Notes under the pieces: model-generated
What the model was told of the DNA's origin: nothing
Databases searched by the model: none
What the model saw: the letters and a program-made list of their open reading frames with translations, nothing else
In this document: positions 1 to 5,344 of the stretch, one piece after another
Numbering within the stretch: position 1 is the first letter of the stretch
Layout of the letters: each line of letters starts with the position of its first letter
Program-made: the position numbers and the translations under genes
DNA from: Alphaproteobacteria bacterium
Lineage (GTDB): Bacteria; Pseudomonadota; Alphaproteobacteria; SMXP01
Reading direction: 5' to 3'
NCBI GenBank assembly: GCA_021774995.1
Contig: JAJFIM010000177.1
Span: 1 to 5,344, forward strand
DNA length: 5,344 nt

Positions 1-1224
1 ATAGCGCCAAAGAAGGCAAAATCGCTCGTCAAATCCCAGCTTTTGAATGTGCGGCCGGGCGTCAAGGAAATGCTTTTGCCAATGGTGGAGCGTCCGCGCG
101 TAATCAAGTCCGAAAGTAACGCTCTCCTTCCACAACAGGCCCGCTTTTTCGACTTGGGCTTTCAGGGCCTGCGGGCTGGGCAGCATGCCGCCCGGAAATA
201 TGTATTTTTGTATGAAATCCGTTCGCTTTTTGTATTCTTCGAAATGCTTATCCGCGATGGTGATAATCTGGAGGCCGGCCACGCCTCCCGGTTTTAGACA
301 TGCGGATAATCTCTTGAAATAAACCGGCCAATAGTGGATTCCCACGGCTTCGAACATTTCAATGGAGGCAATCCGGTCAAATTCGCCTTCAACTTTTCGG
401 TAGTCCTGCAAGCGAAACGAGACTTTGTCTTGAAGGCCTTTTTGAACAATCCGCTCTTGAGCATAATGTAACTGCTCCGAACTGATGGTGACGCCGGTGA
501 CGCGGCAGCCAATTTCGCCGGCTGCGTATTCCGCAAACCCGCCCCACCCACTGCCGATCTCAAGCAAATGATGCTCTTCTTTCAAGTCGATGCTTTTCGC
601 CAGTGACCGGTATTTGTTGATTTGCGCTTGGGAAAGGTCCTGGTCCGGCGCGGCAAAGCGGGCGGCCGAATACGTCATTGTCGGGTCAAGCCAGGCGGCG
701 TAAAAATCATTGCCCATATCATAATGGGCCATGATGTTATGCTTGGCGCCGCGCGTTGTGTTTCTACGCAAAAAGTGAAGAAAACGCTGTACGAGGCGAA
801 CAATGAATTTACTGTTGAAGAATGCGGCGACATGATCTCCATTCAGTGAGACCACTTCCAGCAGCGTGGTCACATCCGGGCTTGACCATTCTTTGTTGAA
901 ATAGGATTCAGCGATGCCGATCGTGCCTCGGCGCAGCAGGCTTTTCGCAAAAGCGTATTTATGAATGACGAGCACGCCCTCGCGGCCCGGTTTTGGTCCT
1001 TGAAAGCGCAAAGCGCGCCCATCGGGCATGATGACAACCAGGGCGCCCTGGTCGATCTTCGCGGCCACCGACACGAACTTGCGCATGAAAAAAGGCAGAT
1101 CCGACAGATCGGGGAGGCGGGCTGGATCAACCAAGTGAATGTTATTGGGAAGCGAAAAAGGAGGATCAATGCCTGAAGAGATTTCAGGCGCCGGATCAAC
1201 ATTCCTCTTATGGTGCGCACTCAT
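1..1224 (-). CDS. Cyclopropane-fatty-acyl-phospholipid synthase family SAM-dependent methyltransferase (Cfa-like), 3' end off the window
   Basis: The protein belongs to the family that transfers a methyl(ene) group from S-adenosylmethionine to the double bond of an acyl chain in membrane phospholipid. Reading the minus strand from ATG 1224-1222 gives 408 codons with no stop; by comparison with E. coli Cfa (382 aa) I expect only a few dozen more residues past the edge. The N-terminal domain ends near residue 160. A family motif YDMGNDFY follows at about 168-175, the SAM-binding loop LEIGSGWGG at 221-229, VTGVTISSEQ near 243-252, EMFEAVG at 289-295, and YIFPGGMLPS near 340. Aligned from memory to E. 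coli Cfa, the bicarbonate-site residues Glu239, Ile268 and Tyr317 are kept as Glu292, Ile321 and Tyr375, while Cys139 is Ala187 and His266 is Gln319. The fold and family are secure; the product (cyclopropane or another methylated acyl chain) is not. ATG 1224 is chosen because an in-frame stop lies at 1240-1238 and only a GTG at 1233 intervenes; the ribosome site (AAGCGAG) is weak. It is transcribed away from the FliL-like gene. Confidence 0.93.
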   Translation of the reverse strand, partial: MSAHHKRNVDPAPEISSGIDPPFSLPNNIHLVDPARLPDLSDLPFFMRKFVSVAAKIDQGALVVIMPDGRALRFQGPKPGREGVLVIHKYAFAKSLLRRGTIGIAESYFNKEWSSPDVTTLLEVVSLNGDHVAAFFNSKFIVRLVQRFLHFLRRNTTRGAKHNIMAHYDMGNDFYAAWLDPTMTYSAARFAAPDQDLSQAQINKYRSLAKSIDLKEEHHLLEIGSGWGGFAEYAAGEIGCRVTGVTISSEQLHYAQERIVQKGLQDKVSFRLQDYRKVEGEFDRIASIEMFEAVGIHYWPVYFKRLSACLKPGGVAGLQIITIADKHFEEYKKRTDFIQKYIFPGGMLPSPQALKAQVEKAGLLWKESVTFGLDYARTLHHWQKHFLDARPHIQKLGFDERFCLLWRY

Positions 1225-1450
1225 GAAAGCCACTCGCTTTTAGAAGTCGGGCGCCGCGTCGCTATCATAATGGGGGGCGCGAGGCGGTGAAAGCATTATA
1301 TTGGCGAGCAATGGGCGGTCACGTCTGAAAGCCCCTTAAGAAAGGCGCACGCAGTTCCGGCGTAAAATGGGATTTTCGCGAGGTAACGGGCCTTTAACGG
1401 CGTTTGTGGCACTTTGAGGGATATGGAGTTTCTTTTGAGTGCTTGAGAGT
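1225..1450. other. Divergent intergenic region between the Cfa-like gene and the FliL-like gene
   Basis: This 226-base gap holds the minus-strand promoter described separately and must also carry the plus-strand promoter of the FliL-like gene. I could not find a convincing -35/-10 pair for that promoter; TAAAAT at 1363-1368 is -10-like but has no good partner upstream. GGAG at 1425-1428 is a ribosome-site candidate 10 bases before the GTG at 1439. No small coding region, tRNA or repeat is evident. Confidence 0.5.
1295..1322 (-). promoter_or_regulatory. Predicted sigma-70 promoter of the Cfa-like gene
   Basis: On the minus strand a perfect TATAAT (1300-1295) lies 16 bases downstream of GTGACC (1322-1317), which matches four of six bases of TTGACA. 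This would start transcription near 1288 and give a leader of about 64 bases before the ATG at 1224. A weaker alternative -10, TATGAT, sits at 1269-1264. The perfect -10 in the right place and orientation is the main support. Confidence 0.55.
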
Positions 1451-1909
1451 ATGAACGCGACATTCTTACGAAAATGCGCCCTTATTATCAGTCTGATCAC
1501 CGGGCTGGTGTTGGGGCTGTCTTTTTCCGTCCGGGCCAATGAGGGCGCCCCTGAGCCGGAGAAGACCGCGCCAGGCCCCACAGTCGTCGAGGTGCCGGTT
1601 CTGCTCATGCCTATCGCGACGTCATCCGGGCGCATGCATTATTACGCTTATCTGCTCATTCAATTGGAGATTCCCAGCCCTAATGACAGGTGGTCGGTGG
1701 AAGATAAAATTCCCTATATTCAGGATGCGTTTGTGCGCGAGCTGCATGCCCGGCCAAATGTGCAGAATGACGATCCCATGTTGATCGACGTGCCGGGAAT
1801 CAAGGCGCGGCTAGCGGCCCGGATTCATGACATCTTCGGAGATGACCGGGTGGGAGAGATTATCTTCAAAGAGCTGGCCCTGCCGCGCGGCGCACAGAGT
1901 AGCGAATAG
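1451..1909 (+). CDS. Exported or membrane-anchored protein with FliL-like domain, function unknown
   Basis: A 152-residue protein. Residues 1-8 are basic (Arg7, Lys8), 9-27 are strongly hydrophobic, and VRA at 27-29 is an acceptable signal peptidase I site. The segment is therefore either a cleaved signal peptide or, as in true FliL, a single membrane anchor facing a periplasmic domain. A Pro/Glu-rich linker (31-43) leads to a compact domain: a strand VVEVPVLLMPI (45-55), a second strand YYAYLLIQLEI (64-74), a helix around 83-98, and an ending with KARLAARIHDIFGDDRVGEIIFKEL. The last part resembles the FliL C-terminus, where a helix followed by V..I.F.EL-like strands is typical. FliL acts at the flagellar stator, but no flagellar gene is visible here, so this may be a paralogue with another role. 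The FliL link is a by-eye pattern match. Start choice: ATG 1451 gives a clean basic n-region but a crowded GAGAG just upstream; GTG 1439, with GGAG 10 bases before it, would add four residues and is a real alternative. Confidence 0.75.
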   Translation: MNATFLRKCALIISLITGLVLGLSFSVRANEGAPEPEKTAPGPTVVEVPVLLMPIATSSGRMHYYAYLLIQLEIPSPNDRWSVEDKIPYIQDAFVRELHARPNVQNDDPMLIDVPGIKARLAARIHDIFGDDRVGEIIFKELALPRGAQSSE

Positions 1910-2084
1910 GCTTTGCTTTTCTTAACGCCATTTTCGTTGATCCATAACTCCACTCATTAAACTGGCTCCCATGACTTGCAGATAACTCAGTTTGTTAATC
2001 AAATCAAAGATTTGGGCCGAACTGGTTTCCGGGATGACGTCATTATCTGTCTGTGGCCTTGACGGTTGCTTTTCCAGCCCAGTT

Positions 2085-2113
2085 TTGGCATGGTCCGCCC
2101 GCTTTTGTATATC
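2085..2113 (+). promoter_or_regulatory. Predicted sigma-70 promoter of hppA
   Basis: TTGGCA (2085-2090; five of six matches to TTGACA) is followed after exactly 17 bases by TATATC (2108-2113; four of six matches to TATAAT). Transcription would start near 2120 and give a leader of about 73 bases. Another -35-like hexamer, TTGACG (2059-2064), has no good -10 partner at normal spacing. With 283 bases between the FliL-like gene and hppA, a separate hppA promoter is expected. Confidence 0.5.
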
Positions 2114-2180
2114 AATTGTCGATTTGGCGGCTCGGGTTCGTTAAATCGGTCAGTCTTTTATTTCACCATTACTTTCCCGC

Positions 2181-2186
2181 AAGGAA
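2181..2186 (+). promoter_or_regulatory. Ribosome binding site of hppA
   Basis: AAGGAA lies six bases before the ATG at 2193. It supports this start over the in-frame ATG two codons later at 2199, which would be 12 bases from it. Confidence 0.75.
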
Positions 2187-2192
2187 CCGACC

Positions 2193-4319
2193 ATGAGCAT
2201 GGAATTGTGGCTAATTATCGCGTGTGGCCTCTTGGCTCTTTTTTATGGGGCGTGGGCGGCGCGCAATGTCTTATCGGCGAGCGCAGGCAATGAACGCATG
2301 CAAGAGATCGCCAGCGCCATTCAGGTGGCCGCAGGCGCTTATCTGAACCGGCAATACACCACCATCGGCTTAGCCGGAATTGTGGTCTTCGCGCTTCTTT
2401 GGGCGCTGCTCGGCGCGAAAGTGGCTATGGGCTTTCTCGTCGGGGCGATTTTATCGGGGGCGGCCGGTTATATCGGGATGCTGGTGTCTGTGCGCGCCAA
2501 TGTCCGGACCACGCAAGCGGCGAGCATTTCTCTTGGTGCGGGCCTCAAAATTGCATTTCGCGCCGGCGCCGTGACGGGCATGTTGGTTGCCGGTCTGGCG
2601 CTGCTCGCAGTGACGGGATATTACGCCATTCTCACCGGTCCGATGGGATTTGAACCGGCGAGCCGCGCGGTAGTTGATTCGCTGGTGGCTCTGGGTCTTG
2701 GCGCTTCGCTTATGTCTATTTTTGCCCGTTTGGGCGGCGGTATATTTACCAAGGGCGCTGATGTGGGCGGTGATCTGGTGGGCAAGGTCGAGGCGGGCAT
2801 TCCGGAAGACGATCCTCGCAATCCAGCCACCATCGCGGATAATGTCGGCGACAATGTTGGCGACTGCGCGGGCATGGCCGCCGACCTGTTTGAAACTTAT
2901 GCAGTGACCGTCGTGGCCACCATGGTTCTGGCGTCTATCTTTTTCACGGCGGAAGGTCCGGTCGTTGTTTCTCAAATGATGCTTTATCCTCTGGCGATCG
3001 GCGGCGTGTGCATTATCACATCGATCATAGGGACGTTCTTTGTGCGGCTTGGCGCCAACAGCCAAAATGTCATGGGCGCGCTCTATAAGGGTTTTATCGC
3101 CACAGCGCTTCTCTCGCTCATCGCGCTTTGGCCGGTCACCGAGGCGGTGCTGGGAATGAATACGCAATACACCAGCGAAGGCATGACCTTCACGGGAATG
3201 ACACTTTACTTATGCGGCGTCATGGGCCTGATCGTGACGGGCCTCATTATCTGGATCACCGAATATTATACCGGCACTAACTTTCGGCCGGTGAAAAGCA
3301 TTGCTGCGGCGTCTCAGACCGGGCACGGCACGAATGTCATTCAGGGGCTGGCGGTTTCCATGGAATCTACGGCTCTGCCGGTGTTGACCATCATTGTCGG
3401 AATTCTCGTGACATATTCTTTAGCCGGGCTTTTCGGAATCGCCATTGCGGTGACTACCATGCTGGCTCTGGCGGGCATGGTTGTGGCGCTCGACGCCTTT
3501 GGGCCGGTGACGGATAATGCCGGCGGCATTGCCGAGATGGCGGAGCTTGATGAGAACGTCCGCAAAATAACGGACACGCTGGACGCGGTTGGCAACACCA
3601 CGAAAGCGGTCACCAAAGGCTACGCCATCGGGTCGGCGGGCTTGGGCGCTTTGGTGCTGTTTGCCGCCTACACATCGGACATCAATCACTTTGTCAGCAA
3701 TCCCGAACTATTCCCGGCGTTTAAGGGCGTTGTTTTGGATTTCTCCTTGTCCAATCCGTATGTCGTGGTTGGCTTGTTTTTAGGCGGGATGCTGCCTTAT
3801 CTCTTCGGCTCCATGGCGATGATGGCGGTCGGACGGGCCGCGGGCGCCGTGGTGGAAGAAGTGCGCCGCCAATTCAAAGAAATACCAGGGATCATGGAGG
3901 GCACCGCGAAACCGGATTACGGACGGGCGGTGGACTTGCTGACCAAGGCGGCGATCAAGGAAATGATCGTGCCAAGCATGTTGCCCGTCTTGTCGCCGAT
4001 CGTTGTCTACTGGGTGATGTCTTCGGTTGCCGGGAAATCGGCGGCTTTGTCAACGCTCGGCGCAATGCTGCTGGGCGTCATTGTCACGGGGATCTTTGTT
4101 GCGCTGTCCATGACGGCGGGCGGGGGCGCGTGGGATAATGCGAAAAAGTTCATTGAGGACGGTAATTTCGGCGGCAAGGGCTCGGAGTCTCATAAAGCGG
4201 CCATAACGGGCGATACAGTCGGCGATCCTTACAAGGATACGGCTGGCCCGGCAGTGAACCCGATGATCAAAATCACCAACATCGTTGCGCTTTTGCTGCT
4301 TGCCGTATTGGCGCACTAA
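2193..4319 (+). CDS. hppA: K+-independent, H+-translocating membrane pyrophosphatase
   Basis: This integral inner-membrane enzyme hydrolyses cytosolic pyrophosphate to two phosphates and pumps protons outward. It conserves energy from PPi released by biosynthesis. The 708 residues are close to the R. rubrum enzyme (about 700), and hydrophobic segments run throughout, consistent with the family's 16 helices. The Mg-PPi site is complete: DVGGDLVGKVE at 190-200 (Asp190, Asp194, Lys198), the acidic stretch IPEDDPRNP near 203-211, DNVGDNVGD at 216-224 (Asp216, Asp220, Asp224), and GDTVGDPYKD near the C-terminus (Asp674, Asp678, Lys681, Asp682). The class marker GNTTKAVTKG puts Lys at 471 and Thr at 474, the pair typical of K+-independent H+ pumps; K+-dependent enzymes carry Ala at the first site. 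Gly193 replaces the Ala usual in DVGADLVGKVE, a mild change next to the catalytic Asp. The gene is complete, has its own promoter candidate and a good ribosome site, and converges on bamE. Confidence 0.98.
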   Translation: MSMELWLIIACGLLALFYGAWAARNVLSASAGNERMQEIASAIQVAAGAYLNRQYTTIGLAGIVVFALLWALLGAKVAMGFLVGAILSGAAGYIGMLVSVRANVRTTQAASISLGAGLKIAFRAGAVTGMLVAGLALLAVTGYYAILTGPMGFEPASRAVVDSLVALGLGASLMSIFARLGGGIFTKGADVGGDLVGKVEAGIPEDDPRNPATIADNVGDNVGDCAGMAADLFETYAVTVVATMVLASIFFTAEGPVVVSQMMLYPLAIGGVCIITSIIGTFFVRLGANSQNVMGALYKGFIATALLSLIALWPVTEAVLGMNTQYTSEGMTFTGMTLYLCGVMGLIVTGLIIWITEYYTGTNFRPVKSIAAASQTGHGTNVIQGLAVSMESTALPVLTIIVGILVTYSLAGLFGIAIAVTTMLALAGMVVALDAFGPVTDNAGGIAEMAELDENVRKITDTLDAVGNTTKAVTKGYAIGSAGLGALVLFAAYTSDINHFVSNPELFPAFKGVVLDFSLSNPYVVVGLFLGGMLPYLFGSMAMMAVGRAAGAVVEEVRRQFKEIPGIMEGTAKPDYGRAVDLLTKAAIKEMIVPSMLPVLSPIVVYWVMSSVAGKSAALSTLGAMLLGVIVTGIFVALSMTAGGGAWDNAKKFIEDGNFGGKGSESHKAAITGDTVGDPYKDTAGPAVNPMIKITNIVALLLLAVLAH

Positions 4320-4332
4320 AAATGATGAAGTT

Positions 4333-4370
4333 TGAGGGCGCTCCGCTTGGCGACAGGCGAGACGCTCTTT
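4333..4370 (+). terminator. Possible weak terminator hairpin after hppA
   Basis: Just after the hppA stop, GAGGGCGCTCCGC and GCGAGACGCTC can pair imperfectly around a loop of about ten bases, followed by TTT and AAAA. The stem has mismatches and the T-run is only three long, so it falls short of a classical intrinsic terminator. It is the only candidate for ending hppA transcription in the 63-base convergent gap. Read on the minus strand, the same stem gains G-T pairs and is followed by a T-rich stretch, so it could act in either direction. Confidence 0.25.
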
Positions 4371-4410
4371 AAAACTGCCGCGTCACTGTCCCTGTGAGGG
4401 GGCGGGCAGT
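4371..4410 (-). terminator. Possible intrinsic terminator overlapping the bamE stop codon
   Basis: On the minus strand ACTGCC (4410-4405) can pair with GGCAGT (4379-4374), which is followed directly by TTT (4373-4371). An inner CCCT/AGGG hairpin (4400-4390) sits in the 25-base loop. The bamE stop codon (4385-4383) lies inside the structure. The outer stem is only six base pairs and the T-run is short. Confidence 0.35.
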
Positions 4411-4844
4411 CTGCCGATATTGCCGAACATTTGTTCCAGGAAGGAGAGTTCCTTGCCGCGTGTGGGCGTTTTGCGGCCGACATATTCAACAACCTTACCG
4501 TCTTCAACGGTGTAGCCGGCAATATCAACCACATATTCCTCATCGTCAAAAATCACGGCCACGATATCGCGCTGCGTGACTTTGGGAGCGAAAAAAGCGA
4601 GGGTTTCTTCTTTGCTGGAAATGTAATACCAGACTTCGCTATCGAAGGAGGCGGCGGTGGACGGCGATCCGAGGCGTTGATAAACGGATTCTTTATTATC
4701 CACGCCAATCTGAACGGAAGAAATACGTTCTTGATCAGGGACATACCCGTGTTTATTAACAATTGGATTGCAGGCGGAAGTGGCCAAAGCGGCTGTGATT
4801 ATTACACTGAGAATAGACTTTTTCACACGCGGTAAGAAAAACAT
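4383..4844 (-). CDS. bamE: Outer membrane protein assembly factor BamE (SmpA/OmlA lipoprotein)
   Basis: BamE is a small lipoprotein of the BAM complex that helps BamA fold and insert beta-barrel proteins; it sits on the inner leaflet of the outer membrane. The 153-residue product has a basic n-region (Arg6, Lys8, Lys9), a hydrophobic core (11-21) and a lipobox ending TSAC with the lipidated Cys at 25. Thr at -3 is not the textbook Leu, but as I recall E. coli BamE (LTAGC) also has Thr there. The mature part carries the SmpA/OmlA signature: a short helix-turn GVDNKESVYQRLGSPS at 47-62 and a strand EVWYYIS at 70-76, then a long strand VAVIFDDEEYVVDI. The rest is consistent with the two-helix, three-strand fold. 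ATG 4844 is chosen over GTG 4856 because GGAA at 4854-4851 is six bases upstream of the ATG and would lie inside the coding region with the GTG. It converges with hppA and diverges from the CBP3-like gene. Confidence 0.93.
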   Translation of the reverse strand: MFFLPRVKKSILSVIITAALATSACNPIVNKHGYVPDQERISSVQIGVDNKESVYQRLGSPSTAASFDSEVWYYISSKEETLAFFAPKVTQRDIVAVIFDDEEYVVDIAGYTVEDGKVVEYVGRKTPTRGKELSFLEQMFGNIGRLPAPSQGQ

Positions 4845-4984
4845 TGTTATTTCCACTATTTCGGCGCGGCCGCCCTGTTGAAGTTTGTCTCAAGTACAAT
4901 GGCCATGCCATAAATTCAAGCTTACAGAATACCGCGCTCTCTTGTCGCGAGGCAAGTCAGCGGCAAATAAAAGGATGAGAGTAG
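4845..4984. promoter_or_regulatory. Divergent promoter region of bamE and the CBP3-like gene
   Basis: The 140 bases between the two starts must hold both promoters. Plus-strand candidate: TTGTCT (4885-4890), 18 bases, CATAAA (4909-4914), with a leader of about 64 bases. Minus-strand candidate: TTGCCT (4955-4950), 18 bases, TATTCT (4931-4926). Each hexamer matches consensus at four of six positions, so both are tentative. Between the plus-strand hexamers lies an inverted repeat ATGGC-CAT-GCCAT (4899-4911), placed where a repressor would block RNA polymerase; it may be chance. Note that the two candidate promoters overlap the same 70 bases. Confidence 0.35.
4971..4980 (+). promoter_or_regulatory. 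Ribosome binding site of the CBP3-like gene
   Basis: AAGGA at 4971-4975, within AAGGATGAGA, lies nine bases before the ATG at 4985. Another ATG at 4975 overlaps this site but is in a different frame and ends after a few dozen codons, so it is unlikely to be used. Confidence 0.6.
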
Positions 4985-5344
4985 ATGTTGGAGCGTTTTC
5001 AGGAACAATGGACCCGTTTTTCAGAACAAAATCGTGGCCCCTTATGGACTAATAAAGAAGGTGCGCCTCAATCGACCAGGATTGGAAAGTCCTTGGGCCG
5101 GCTCTTTGGGGCCAATCCGCAGCGCATTGTTGCAGACACGCTTTATGTGCAAATTGTCGAGCAATCGCGCCACCCTGATTTTTACACGAAAGGACACGTA
5201 GCCGACAGCGTGGATGGGCGCTTTGACATGATTGTGCTCAATGTTTTTATGGTGATTCGGCGTCTTAAACAGGATGGCCCAGAGGCGGGGCGTCTGTGCC
5301 AATATCTTTTCGATGTGATGTTTGAGAATATGGATGCCTCTCTG
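4985..5344 (+). CDS. CBP3/UQCC1-like ubiquinol-cytochrome c chaperone, N-terminal part (3' end off the window)
   Basis: This is the bacterial relative of mitochondrial Cbp3 (ubiquinol-cytochrome c chaperone family, Pfam PF03981), which assists early assembly of cytochrome b in the bc1 complex. A role in bc1 assembly in bacteria is inferred from the homologue. The frame is open from ATG 4985 to the window edge, giving 120 residues. A polar lead (1-35) is followed by the family hallmark: a helix LYVQIVEQSRHPDFY (53-67), then VDGRFDMIVLNVFMVIRRL (76-94) and a third helix with GRLCQYLFDVMFENMDASL (102-120). The usual bacterial protein is about 170-200 residues, so perhaps a third is missing. No signal peptide or membrane segment is seen, consistent with a cytosolic chaperone. 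By common alphaproteobacterial gene order, DUF177/YceD, plsX and fabH would follow to the right. Confidence 0.92.
   Translation, partial: MLERFQEQWTRFSEQNRGPLWTNKEGAPQSTRIGKSLGRLFGANPQRIVADTLYVQIVEQSRHPDFYTKGHVADSVDGRFDMIVLNVFMVIRRLKQDGPEAGRLCQYLFDVMFENMDASL

Larger units (their letters stand above)
1910..2192. other. Intergenic leader region upstream of hppA with short repeats
   Basis: The 283 bases have no supported gene. They contain an inverted repeat AAACTG (1959-1964) / CAGTTT (1988-1993); a tight hairpin CAAATC (2000-2005), loop AAA, GATTTG (2009-2014); a 10-base palindrome ATGACGTCAT (2034-2043); and an imperfect direct repeat AACTGG...ATGAC, with copies starting at 1960 and 2020. 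None has a downstream T-run, so none looks like an intrinsic terminator for the FliL-like gene. The sigma-70 promoter at 2085-2113 lies downstream of all of them. They could be operator elements or chance; repeats this short occur randomly. Confidence 0.4.

Noticed and set aside
294..563. 89-codon minus-strand frame within the Cfa-like gene
   Set aside because: The true frame here encodes the SAM-binding loop LEIGSGWGG and the MFEAVG motif without interruption; this is another frame of the same strand. It briefly suggested a frameshifted gene, but codon-by-codon reading from 1224 to 1 is continuous.
870..1220. 116-codon minus-strand frame near the Cfa-like N-terminus
   Set aside because: It is out of frame with the conserved downstream protein. 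The in-frame reading from ATG 1224 gives a continuous Cfa-like N-terminal domain over the same bases.
1272..1287. G-rich run considered as a possible G-quadruplex
   Set aside because: There is only one run of six G, and the other runs are two long. Four runs of at least three are needed.
2034..2043. ATGACGTCAT as a specific regulator site
   Set aside because: About five 10-base palindromes are expected by chance in a window this long, and I know no alphaproteobacterial regulator with exactly this site. It is kept only as part of the repeat cluster.
2066..2293. 75-codon plus-strand frame overlapping the start of hppA
   Set aside because: It begins with TTG, has no ribosome site, runs into hppA in another frame and contains the hppA promoter and ribosome site. 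The product matches nothing I recognise.
2451..3167. 238-codon minus-strand open frame inside hppA
   Set aside because: It is fully antisense to a highly conserved gene. Its product is rich in Arg and His with no recognisable domain, typical of the reverse of GC-rich codons. No ribosome site or promoter supports it.
4431..4835. 134-codon plus-strand frame antisense to bamE
   Set aside because: It lies entirely within bamE, which has a clear lipobox and family motifs. The antisense product has no domain.
5042..5302. 86-codon minus-strand frame antisense to the CBP3-like gene
   Set aside because: The plus strand encodes a recognisable CBP3-family domain over the same bases; the antisense product has no family resemblance.

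Overview
The window reads as a stretch of alphaproteobacterial chromosome of moderate GC (mid-50s by eye, not computed). The strongest clue is the right half. A divergent pair, bamE on the minus strand and a CBP3-type cytochrome bc1 chaperone on the plus strand, follows a proton-pumping pyrophosphatase gene. As I recall, this arrangement is widespread in Alphaproteobacteria, where the CBP3 gene usually leads into DUF177/YceD, plsX and fabH. Genus or family cannot be fixed from this sequence.

Layout, left to right. (1) Positions 1-1224, minus strand: a cyclopropane-fatty-acyl-phospholipid synthase-family methyltransferase whose last residues lie beyond the left edge. (2) Positions 1225-1450: a divergent intergenic region with a good minus-strand promoter. 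(3) Positions 1451-1909, plus strand: a small exported or membrane-anchored protein with a FliL-like C-terminal domain. (4) Positions 1910-2192: a 283-base gap with a plausible sigma-70 promoter and several short repeats. (5) Positions 2193-4319, plus strand: hppA, complete, of the K+-independent class. (6) Positions 4320-4382: a short convergent gap with weak hairpins. (7) Positions 4383-4844, minus strand: the outer-membrane assembly lipoprotein gene bamE. (8) Positions 4845-4984: a divergent promoter region. (9) Positions 4985 to the right edge, plus strand: the start of the CBP3-like gene.

The genes share an envelope and bioenergetics theme: lipid modification, a periplasmic FliL-like protein, pyrophosphate-driven proton pumping, outer-membrane protein assembly and bc1 complex maturation. 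Nothing shows that they form one system. Each real gene has its own strand or its own leader, so no operon lies wholly inside the window.

I found no mobile element, CRISPR array, RNA gene, toxin-antitoxin pair or defence system. The points most worth a second look are the altered bicarbonate-binding residues in the methyltransferase and the orphan FliL-like protein next to hppA. I see no convincing new system here.
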